The notes under the pieces are model-generated. The model ran no database searches, was not told the DNA's origin, and worked only from the letters and a program-made list of their open reading frames with translations. From contig NZ_BALU01000005.1 of NCBI RefSeq assembly GCF_000615285.1, positions 50,105 to 114,104 of the forward strand: a stretch of DNA of 64,000 nucleotides, read 5' to 3'. Source of the stretch: Lactobacillus kitasatonis DSM 16761 = JCM 1039 (GTDB lineage: Bacteria > Bacillota > Bacilli > Lactobacillales > Lactobacillaceae). The translations under genes were made by a program, and so were the position numbers. Of the stretch, positions 53,602 to 62,600 are shown piece by piece (position 1 is the stretch's first letter; each line of letters opens with the position of its first letter).

Positions 53602-55368
53602 ATGAACATATTTAAAAAACTGGGTTGGTTTTTTAAACAAGAAAGGAAACGTTATATTATCGGAATTACTTTTCTTGCTTTAACCTCTTTAGCCAACTTA
53701 ATTCCGCCAAGAGTATTAGGACTGATGGCGGATCAGCTGGATCAAGGTCACATCTCATGGGGGCAATATGGGATGTTGATTCTAGCTGTTTTGGCTGCCG
53801 CCTTCGTTTTATATATTTTGCGCTACTTTTGGCGTAAGCAAATTTGGGGTGGGGCCGCAGAACTAGAACGACAAATGCGTTCTAAACTGTTCGACCACTT
53901 TATGATCATGGACAGAACATTTTATCAGCGCCACCGAACCGGTGACTTGATGGCCCATGCAACTAACGATGTGACAGCAATTCAAAACGTAGCCGGTGAT
54001 GGTGTTTTAACCTTGGTTGACTCACTTGTAATGGGCTTATCAACAATGATTGCCATGATCATTTTCGTTGATTGGCGACTAACCATCGTGGCCTTATTGC
54101 CACTGCCATTTTTAGCATTAGGTGCATGGAAACTCGGTGATCGTTTGCATGGTGCATTTGATAAATCACAGGCTGCCTTTTCTCGTTTAAATAATAAAAC
54201 ACAAGAATCTGTATCTGGTATTAAGGTGCTTAAGACCTTTGGTCAAGGAAAGGAAGATACCGAAGCCTTTGACAAAATGGTCGATGACACAATTAACATC
54301 AATAAGAAAGTATTTGTATGGGATTCATTATTCGATCCATTAGGTACAACTATTATTGGTGCAACTTATGTGATTACCATTATTTATGGTGGCCTTTTAG
54401 TTACAAATAAAGTGCTATCGATTGGTCAGCTCGTTTCCTTTATTGCCTATATTGCCAACATGGTTTGGCCGATGTTTGCGATTGGTTATTTGTTCAATAT
54501 TTTGGAAAGAGGTAGTGCGAGCTACGACCGTGTAGAAAAGCTACTTTATGAAAAACCGTTAATTACTGATGCCCACGCTGATCAAAGTATTAAGGCTCAA
54601 GACTTACAAGGTGATTTGCATTTTGATATTAAATCGTTTGCTTATCCTGATGAAAAGGATATTTCAGTGTTAAAGAACATCGATTTCACCTTAAAACCTG
54701 GTCAAACTTTAGGTTTAGTAGGTCGTGTAGGTGCTGGTAAAACGACAATCATTCAGCTGCTATTGAGAGAATTCGACCAATATGACGGTGAAATCACCTT
54801 AAATGGCATCAGTATCAAGAAAATTCCGCTTAAAGTTTTACTTAGCCAAATATCTTATGTTCCCCAGAACAACTTCCTCTTTTCAACGAGTATTGGTAGA
54901 AATATCGCTTTCTCAGAGGCAGATGCAGGCAAAAATGAGATTGCGGTAGCTGCTAAGAAAAGTGATTTGCACGATGATGTTTTACAAATGCCACATGGCT
55001 ATGAGACTTTAGTCGGTGAAAATGGACTTTCACTTTCTGGTGGTCAACGTCAAAGAATGTCCATTGCCCGTGCTTTGCTTAAAGATAGCCAAATTTTGAT
55101 TTTGGATGATGCTTTATCAGCAGTTGATGCAAAGACTGAAACCGAAATTCTAACTTCTTTGAGAAATGAAAGAAAAGATAAGACCACGATGATTGCGGCA
55201 CATAGATTGACATCGGTCATGGATGCCGATTTGATCTTAGTCTTAAAAGACGGTCAAATTATTGAACGAGGCAATCATCAAGATCTGCTCAAAGAAAATG
55301 GCTGGTATGCGGAAATGTGGCGTAGACAAGAAATGCAAGCAAAGGTGGGTGAAGATGTAGATGAATAA
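53602..55368 (+). CDS. ABC exporter subunit (YheI/LmrC type)
   Basis: 588 residues, half exporter: six membrane helices (about 1-310; TM start YIIGITFLALTSLANLIPPR) and an ABC domain with Walker A VGRVGAGKTTIIQL, signature LSGGQRQRMSIARALL, Walker B ILILDDALSAVDAK and IAAHRLTSV. In heterodimeric drug exporters one site is degenerate: here the residue after Walker B Asp-Asp is Asp (DDALSAVD) rather than Glu, so this is the degenerate-site subunit. Overlaps the partner by eight bases. Confidence 0.93.
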   Translation: MNIFKKLGWFFKQERKRYIIGITFLALTSLANLIPPRVLGLMADQLDQGHISWGQYGMLILAVLAAAFVLYILRYFWRKQIWGGAAELERQMRSKLFDHFMIMDRTFYQRHRTGDLMAHATNDVTAIQNVAGDGVLTLVDSLVMGLSTMIAMIIFVDWRLTIVALLPLPFLALGAWKLGDRLHGAFDKSQAAFSRLNNKTQESVSGIKVLKTFGQGKEDTEAFDKMVDDTININKKVFVWDSLFDPLGTTIIGATYVITIIYGGLLVTNKVLSIGQLVSFIAYIANMVWPMFAIGYLFNILERGSASYDRVEKLLYEKPLITDAHADQSIKAQDLQGDLHFDIKSFAYPDEKDISVLKNIDFTLKPGQTLGLVGRVGAGKTTIIQLLLREFDQYDGEITLNGISIKKIPLKVLLSQISYVPQNNFLFSTSIGRNIAFSEADAGKNEIAVAAKKSDLHDDVLQMPHGYETLVGENGLSLSGGQRQRMSIARALLKDSQILILDDALSAVDAKTETEILTSLRNERKDKTTMIAAHRLTSVMDADLILVLKDGQIIERGNHQDLLKENGWYAEMWRRQEMQAKVGEDVDE

Positions 55369-57157
55369 TGAAGAAAAGCAAGAATCAGTGTGGTCTAAGG
55401 CAATCCCATTTAAAGAACAGGTAGCGATTTTTAAACGTTTGATGGGCTTTGTTAAACACTTCAAGTTTGAAATGACCATTGCCTTGATTGGTGCCTTCTT
55501 AGTCAGCATTATCAATATTTTGCTTCCGCGTGGATTGCAATATTTCTTAGACAAATTTTTGCTTAAACAAAGTGCAACTGTCCAAATTATTCTGTTTGCG
55601 GGTTTGCTTTATGCAGTAGGTTCAATTTTAAAAGCGGTAATTCAGTTTACTTACCAATATTTCTTTGCTTTGGGTTCTGAAAAGACTTTGGAAAGCATTA
55701 GAAGAGCGCTTTATCGAAAATTGCATAAGTTAGGGATGCGCTATTTTGACCAAACTCCTGCCGGCTCAATTGTGTCAAGAGTTACTAACGATACGATGAC
55801 TTTGAGCAACTTCTTAACTGTACTTTCAACAGTAGTAATTGGTGCCTTTTCTGTGGTTACGGCATTGGTGGCAATGTTTACGACTAATGTGATTGCCGGC
55901 TGGATCGTTTTAGCATTTGTGCCAATTTTGCTCTTTGTTATTTGGCTCTACTCACAAAAGAGTTCACGTCTTTATCGTAACTATCGTGAACGATTAAGTA
56001 GAATCAATGCTAATTTGAATGAATCAATTGAAGGCGTATCAATTATTCAGCAGTTTAATCAAGAAAAGAGAATGACCAACCAATTTGAGGGTGAAAATGG
56101 TGGGTTGATGAATACGCGTTTCAACATGATTCGTATTAACTCATTGCTTCTTTCACCTTTGACTAGTTTGCTTTATTCATTGGCCTTAGCTGTGACATTG
56201 ATGTACTTCGGTTTTCCATTGCAGGCAACATTTGTGCCAGCTGGTGTGGTATATGCTTTCTCACAATACTTGTCACAATTGTTTAATCCAATTTCAACTA
56301 TGATGGACCAGATGACCTTCTTCCAAGATGGTATCGTAGCCGGTAAGAGAATCTTTGCTATTTTAGATGATGAGCAATATGAGCCAAAGCAAAATGCTCA
56401 AGAAGGATTGACTATCAGTCGCGGCAAGATTGAATTCAAGCACGTTAGTTTCTCATATGATGGTAAAAATGAAATCTTGCATGATATTTCATTCGTAGTA
56501 AATCCAGGTGAAACTTTAGGTATTGTGGGTCATACTGGCTCTGGTAAAAGCTCGATTATCAATGTAATGATGCGCTTTTATGAATTTGGTAAGGGCGAGA
56601 TCTTAATTGATGATATAGATATCAGAAAATACCCTAAAGAAGAACTGCGTAAAAAGCTGGGGCTTGTTTTGCAGGAACCATTCATGTTTTATGGTGATAT
56701 TTCTTCTAATATTCGTTTGTATAATAAGAACATTACAGATGAGCAAATTAAAGATGCGGCTAAGGCAGTTCAAGCGGATCAATTTATTGAAAAGATGCCA
56801 GGTAAGTACCATGCTAAGGTAATTGAAGGCGGCGAAGAATTAAGTCAAGGACAGCGTCAGCTGATCTCATTTGCTCGAACTTTGGTAACAAATCCTAAGG
56901 TCCTTGTTTTGGATGAAGCTACGGCTAACGTTGATACTGAAACCGAGACTTTAATTCAGCAAGGCTTAAAGCAATTGCGTAAGGGTAGAACCACTTTAGC
57001 GATTGCCCACCGTTTGTCGACGATTGCTGATGCGGATCAAATTATTGTGTTGGATAAAGGTAGAATTATTGAACGTGGAAACCATGAGCAGCTCCTGGCT
57101 AAGAAGGGTTACTACTATAATTTGTATACCTTGCAGAATAATGAAAATAAAGAATAG
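55361..57157 (+). CDS. ABC exporter subunit (YheH/LmrD type)
   Basis: 598 residues. Six helices then ABC domain: Walker A VGHTGSGKSSIINV, signature region LSQGQRQLISFARTL, Walker B VLVLDEATANVDTET with catalytic Glu, and IAHRLSTIADAD. It is the consensus-site partner of the preceding subunit. LmrCD/YheHI-type pumps export varied drugs or lipids; the substrate here is unknown. Coupled start (ATG 55361). Confidence 0.93.
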   Translation: MNNEEKQESVWSKAIPFKEQVAIFKRLMGFVKHFKFEMTIALIGAFLVSIINILLPRGLQYFLDKFLLKQSATVQIILFAGLLYAVGSILKAVIQFTYQYFFALGSEKTLESIRRALYRKLHKLGMRYFDQTPAGSIVSRVTNDTMTLSNFLTVLSTVVIGAFSVVTALVAMFTTNVIAGWIVLAFVPILLFVIWLYSQKSSRLYRNYRERLSRINANLNESIEGVSIIQQFNQEKRMTNQFEGENGGLMNTRFNMIRINSLLLSPLTSLLYSLALAVTLMYFGFPLQATFVPAGVVYAFSQYLSQLFNPISTMMDQMTFFQDGIVAGKRIFAILDDEQYEPKQNAQEGLTISRGKIEFKHVSFSYDGKNEILHDISFVVNPGETLGIVGHTGSGKSSIINVMMRFYEFGKGEILIDDIDIRKYPKEELRKKLGLVLQEPFMFYGDISSNIRLYNKNITDEQIKDAAKAVQADQFIEKMPGKYHAKVIEGGEELSQGQRQLISFARTLVTNPKVLVLDEATANVDTETETLIQQGLKQLRKGRTTLAIAHRLSTIADADQIIVLDKGRIIERGNHEQLLAKKGYYYNLYTLQNNENKE

Positions 57158-57162
57158 CTAAT

Positions 57163-57196
57163 AAAAGACGTTTTGCACGAATGCATACGTCTTTTT
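57163..57196 (+). terminator. Intrinsic terminator after exporter
   Basis: AAAAGACGT pairs with ACGTCTTTT, with an inner TGC/GCA pairing, then T run. Confidence 0.85.
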
Positions 57197-57204
57197 GTTA
57201 TAAT
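57196..57204 (+). promoter_or_regulatory. Extended -10 promoter of pepO
   Basis: TGTTATAAT is an extended -10 (TGnTATAAT), 45 bases before pepO, with no clear -35. It overlaps the T run of the preceding terminator. Confidence 0.6.
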
Positions 57205-57249
57205 GATTAAAAAGAATGAAATAATTATTAATATTAATAAGGAGGAAAA

Positions 57250-59193
57250 ATGAGAAGATTTTACGCTGTTCGTGGTGGTGCGGGCGATGTTGCTGAACCT
57301 GACATTGATGCTAAGCCACAAGATAATTTATATTTAGCAGTTAATTCGGAATGGCTTTCTAATGCCGAAATTCCTGCTGATCGTACTTCAACTGGTGTCA
57401 ACTCAGAACTAGATATCAAGATTGAAAATAGAGTAATGAAGGACTTTGCCAATATTGCTGCAGGCAAAGAAAAGATGGCTGATATCAAGGACTTTGATAA
57501 GGCAATTGCTTTGTATAAGATTGCTAAGAATTTTGAGAAGAGGGATGCAGAAGAAGCAAACCCAATTCAACATGATTTGGAGCAATTGTTGGCATTGAAC
57601 AATTTTGCTGATTTTGGTAAAAAAGCTAAAGACTTGTACATGGGTTCATATATCTTGCCATTCGTCTTTGGCGTCGATGCCGATATGAAGAATACCGATG
57701 TCAATGTCTTATACTTCGGTGGTCCAAGTACCTTCTTGCCAGATACAACAACTTATAAGACAGAAGATGCTAAGAAGCTATTAGACATTTTGCAAGAGCA
57801 AAGCATTAATTTGTTAATGATGGCTGGCATTGGTAAAACAGAAGCTAGAGTATATGTTGAAAATGCTTTGGCTTTTGATGCTAAGGTAGCCAAAGTTGTT
57901 AAGTCTACTGAAGAGTGGGCCGACGATGCTGCTATTTATAACCCAGTTTCCTACGACGAATTTATTGCTAAGTTTAAGTCATTCGATATGGCAAAATTCT
58001 TAGATGAACTTTTACCTGAAAAACAAAAGCGTGTAATTGTGATGGAACCACGTTTCCTTGACCATGCAGAAGAATTGATCAACGCTGAAAACTTTGATGA
58101 AATCGAAGGCTGGATGCTAGTTAAATACATTAACAGCGTAGCTAAGTACTTGTCACAAAAGTTTAGAGAAGCAGCCTTTCCATTTAACCAAGCAATTACT
58201 GGCGCACCAGAAATGCCATCACAAATTAAGCAGGCTTACCGTATTGCTAACAGTGCCTTTGACGAAGTGGTTGGTATTTTCTATGGTAAGAAGTACTTTG
58301 GTGAAAAGGCTAAGCATGACGTTGAAGATATGATTCACAACATGCTTAAGATTTATGAAGAAAGAATCAACCATAATACTTGGCTTTCTGATGAAACTAA
58401 GAAGAAAGCAATTGTTAAATTAAATGCTTTGGTTCTTAAGATTGGTTACCCAGAAAAAATCGAAAAGATTTTTGATTTGTTACAAATAGATCCTGAAAAG
58501 AGCTTATATGAAAATGAAGCCGCTATGGATAAAGTGCGTACCAAGTACGAACTGGACAAATTAACCCAACCTGTTGATCGTTCAGTATGGCTCATGCCAG
58601 GTAACTTGAACAATGCTTGTTACGACCCACAAAGAAACGATTTAACTTTCCCAGCTGGAATTTTGCAAAAGCCATTCTATGATATTAACCAATCAAGAGG
58701 TGCCAACTATGGTGGTATTGGTGCTACTATTGGTCACGAAGTTTCTCACGCCTTTGACAACAACGGTGCTAAGTTTGATGAAAACGGTAATATGAATAAC
58801 TGGTGGACTAAGCAAGACTTCGCTGAATTTAACAAGCGTGTAGGCCAAATGATCGACATTTTCAATGGTTTGCAATATGGTCCAGCTAAGATTAATGGTA
58901 AGCAAGTTGTATCTGAAAATATTGCTGATCTTGCTGGTTTAGCTTGCGCCGTTCAAGCAGGCAAAAATGATGGTGCAGATTTGAAAGATTTGTTTGAAAA
59001 CTACGCTAGAAGCTGGATGGAAAAACAACGTCCTGAGGCAATTAAGACTGAAGTTCAAACTGATGTCCATGCACCACAACCAACTAGAGTAAATATTCCC
59101 GTTCAATGCCAAGATGAATTCTATGATGCATTCGGTGTTAAGCCAGACAATGGTATGTGGCTTGACCCAGAAGATAGAATTGTGATTTGGTAA
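57250..59193 (+). CDS. pepO: M13 family endopeptidase PepO
   Basis: 647 residues, neprilysin-like zinc metallopeptidase. Zinc motif HEVSH in IGATIGHEVSHAFDNNG, third ligand Glu in SENIADLAGLACA, substrate-binding NAYYD-like segment NNACYDPQRNDLTFPAG (Cys replaces one Tyr), and C-terminal CQDEF. No signal peptide, so cytosolic. It cuts oligopeptides brought in by Opp. RBS AAGGAGGAA. The N-terminal start MRRFYAVRGGAGDV fits lactobacilli PepO. Confidence 0.95.
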   Translation: MRRFYAVRGGAGDVAEPDIDAKPQDNLYLAVNSEWLSNAEIPADRTSTGVNSELDIKIENRVMKDFANIAAGKEKMADIKDFDKAIALYKIAKNFEKRDAEEANPIQHDLEQLLALNNFADFGKKAKDLYMGSYILPFVFGVDADMKNTDVNVLYFGGPSTFLPDTTTYKTEDAKKLLDILQEQSINLLMMAGIGKTEARVYVENALAFDAKVAKVVKSTEEWADDAAIYNPVSYDEFIAKFKSFDMAKFLDELLPEKQKRVIVMEPRFLDHAEELINAENFDEIEGWMLVKYINSVAKYLSQKFREAAFPFNQAITGAPEMPSQIKQAYRIANSAFDEVVGIFYGKKYFGEKAKHDVEDMIHNMLKIYEERINHNTWLSDETKKKAIVKLNALVLKIGYPEKIEKIFDLLQIDPEKSLYENEAAMDKVRTKYELDKLTQPVDRSVWLMPGNLNNACYDPQRNDLTFPAGILQKPFYDINQSRGANYGGIGATIGHEVSHAFDNNGAKFDENGNMNNWWTKQDFAEFNKRVGQMIDIFNGLQYGPAKINGKQVVSENIADLAGLACAVQAGKNDGADLKDLFENYARSWMEKQRPEAIKTEVQTDVHAPQPTRVNIPVQCQDEFYDAFGVKPDNGMWLDPEDRIVIW

Positions 59194-59224
59194 AAAACAT
59201 AACATAAAAAATATAGTTAATATA

Positions 59225-59264
59225 AAAAAGCAAGATTTCCTAGTAAAAGGAGTCTTGCTTTTTG
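59225..59264 (+). terminator. Intrinsic terminator after pepO
   Basis: AAAAAGCAAGA pairs with TCTTGCTTTTT, with an inner TCCT/AGGA pairing. Confidence 0.88.
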
Positions 59265-59639
59265 TGTATGTAAATAACTAAGTTTATTTACATATTTGCA
59301 AGTAAAATTATTTTATTTACATTAGAGGCATGCATAAAAGAAATGACTTTATTTATATGGCAGGCATTTAGAAAAGTAACAAATAAAATAAGGCCATGTT
59401 ATTAAAAGATTTTACGTATTGCGGATTTAAAAGCTTACATTTATACTATCTGGGAATAGAAAATATCATTATATGACGATTATGTATAACTTATAATAGT
59501 GAAAAAACATAATTCTTCGGTTCAAACATAACATTTGTGTTTGGGATGCAAACTTAGTAAAAATATTTCAAACGAATTATAGGGAATAAATGTTGTTTGA
59601 ATAAAATGATTTAGATTTGGTGTAGAGAAAAAGAGAATA
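59265..59639 (+). promoter_or_regulatory. Structured regulatory region before surface protein
   Basis: No gene in 375 bases. It holds a perfect 11-bp inverted repeat TATGTAAATAA (59267-59277) / TTATTTACATA (59284-59294), a third copy of TTATTTACAT at 59313-59322, a TATAAT at 59492-59497 with a weak -35 (TTATAT at 17 bases), then about 135 bases of leader with two further pairings (CAAACA/TGTTTG near 59524-59550 and TTCAAAC/GTTTGAA near 59569-59602). Confidence 0.5.
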
Positions 59640-62600
59640 ATGGGAAAAAGAATTGTTACTGCGGTTAAGCAGAGATTTAGTATCCGTAAACTGAGTATAG
59701 GTGCAGCAAGTGTATTATTGGGGACCTCTTTGTATTTTATGGGGGGATCGGCCACTATTGTACACGCTGGTACTAACGTATCAGGGGATGTTCCTCAAAC
59801 TGGAACTACCAAGGCAGATGTCCAAGTTGAACCTGCGTCGGGACAAACTGGTGAAGAAAATGGATCAACTGAAGTAAAAGATCCAGTAAAAGTTGCTAAG
59901 GACCCTACTAAAGATGATACAGACGTAAACCAAGCTATTGATGACTATGCCAATCAAAAACAAAAAGAGCAAGATGAAGCTGGTAATAAAGTAGTTATTC
60001 GTCCTAGTGGTAAACAACCTGAAAAAGCTGCCGATAATGCTACTGATCGTGGTACAAAAGTAGAAGACATTAAAGATAGCATTGATGACGGAATTGCTGC
60101 AGCTAATAATGATAAAGCAGCTATCGAGGATTATAAGAATAAGCATCAAAATCAACAAATTTTACAGGGTGAAGAATCTGGAGCTTTTAAAAATCAAGGC
60201 TTAAGTGTTGATGATGAAAAAGGTTCCGAGATTAAAAATATTACCATCACTGATAAGGATAAGAAAACAGTATATACTTATACTCCAGCAATAGACGGTC
60301 CTTCCCACAATATTGAAATTGATGGTAAAAAAGACGCTATTGTCATTACCCATACCAATAATAAGACTGATAAAGAGACAAATACTATGAAAATCAATAG
60401 TGATAATAAAGTCATTGTTGATTTTCAACATGATCAATGCCAAGGTAAAGAAATTACAGTCACTTATGATAATTTAAAGAATTCTTATTATCTAGAGAAC
60501 ATCGATAATAAGACTAATAAAATTAAGATTTCTAAGATTGAACGAACTTTTTTAGGTATTCACGCTGGTGATACCATTTTTACATCTGATGGTCACACAC
60601 CTACATCTGATGGAGTTTATGATAAATGTTACGGTCCACAATTAATTATTTATAATGATCCGTATGATGGATTTTTCTATAATAATATTAAACAAGTTTC
60701 TGTTAAAGATATTTATTATGATGACAAGGGTAATCCAATTACCTTTAAAGATGGTGATAAAAATAAGGCTTGGATTTTTGTTACTAGTTTAAACTCTGAT
60801 GGTGTAGGTAATAATAATCATCGTGGAGACGGTAAAGAATATCTAGAAAAAGTTAAAGCTGAAAATCCTGATGATACTCCAGCAGAAATGAAAAAAATTG
60901 CTGGCTCTACAGTAACTGGACCAGTTGATGAGAATACTACTAAAGATTTTACTAGAACCGTTGAATTAGTTGATGGACATAGCAATGGAGATTATTTAAG
61001 AAATTATTTACGTACTAATGCAGATGATTTAAAAAACCAGGGGTGGATTTGGCAAGAAAATTCTTCTGAACTTACACAAACAGTAACTTTACATGTTAAA
61101 AAAACTAATGACGGATATGTTTATGATAATGCAGATGCTTTCTTTAAGGGCTTAACTTTACCTCCAATAAGTGAGAATGGAACTGAGAAATATCCTGATA
61201 TTGAAATTCCTGAAGTTAGAGTTGGTACCAAGACAGCTGTCAGAATAAGAGTTAGTTATAGTGCCAACTCTAGTACACAAAAGCCACTAGATAAGCCTGA
61301 GGTTGACGTAGATGAGGAAGAAGTTCCAGATAAACATGATGGTTGGTGGTATTCTGATGAGAGCAATAGTCCTCAAAATAATTATCCAGACTGGGATAAT
61401 AAATCTGAAGATAACAGATATGCTTTTGTGGGTGCTGTTGCGATTCAATATCAACCAGGGATGACCATAACTTATGGTGCTGATGATACTGCGTGGGGCA
61501 GTCACTGGGCATGTACGCAAACACAAGTTGTTTCAAGTTTGAATGAACGAGTTATTATTTATAACCATATTAAAGACGGCATTATTCCTGTCACTCCGGA
61601 TAACCCAGGTGACCCAGGTAAACCAATTGATCCTCCAATTGATCCTAAAGATCCAGATCCTAAGAGACCCGTATGGCCAAAAGGTACGGACAAAGATAGT
61701 TTAAGTAAGGATGTAACTGAATACATCACTTATACAGGCCTTCCAGCTACAGAGACTAAAGTAACACACGTACTTCACTTTACTGGTAGTGGCTACCTTG
61801 ACAAGGTAACTGGCAAATGGACAGATAAGGATGGAAATGATCTTGAGGACCAAAGTCTTGATAAGGCTTTGGAATGGACAGCTCAAGAAGGTAATCACTT
61901 TGATGCAGTAGCAAGTCCAAGTAAAGCAGGCTACTATGTAGACAGGGTAGACGTTAAAGTCGGTGACCAGCAACTTGACAAAGACACAGACGAATATTCA
62001 GCATATACGGATGGTAAAGATGTTAAGGCAGTAGAGAATATTACTCATAATCATGAAAATATCGTGATAACAGTAATATATGCCCCATACCAAAAAGCCG
62101 GTTTAACAATTATTGATGAAGATGATATCAGAGCAGCAGAACCTAACGGTCACAAGCTTGGTTCTTACAGTGATACAGGCAAGTCTGGTAAGGATATTGC
62201 ATTTACAGGAGCCCAAGCTGCCGTTGATGCCTACCTTAAGGCCGGTTATATTTGGGATAGTGCTAAGACTAAGGCAACTGACGGTACTAAGGCAGACAAC
62301 TATGAAGGCTTGAAACTTGGTAAACTTGATAAGGATGCAAGTAAAGATCAAAATTGGACCATTTACTTAAAGCACGGCACCACAACATTTGATCCAGATA
62401 AGCCAAATCAACCTAAACCAGGTGCTAAGCTCAACCCTGATGATCCAAATCAAGATGGACCTAAAGTAACAGAGGACATGGTTGACGACAAGAAGCAAGT
62501 AACTTCAACAATTAACTATATCGTTTCTGATAGCAAGAGTAATCCTGCGGCACCTGCAGCACCTACAAAGAATGTTCAAACTGCAACTTGGAAGAGAACC

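Noticed and set aside
59267..59294. Inverted repeat before the surface gene as a plain terminator
   Set aside because: The pepO terminator lies immediately before it and no T run follows the second arm; the third half-site fits an operator better.
60600..60680. Thioester adhesion domain in the surface protein (Cys-Tyr in DKCYGPQL)
   Set aside because: The Cys context does not clearly match the known thioester motif and no partner Gln motif could be identified.
62103..62351. Open minus-strand frames inside the surface gene (also 62790-63038, 61270-61536)
   Set aside because: They mirror the repeated coding modules on the + strand, have no RBS or promoter and repeat only because the sense strand repeats.
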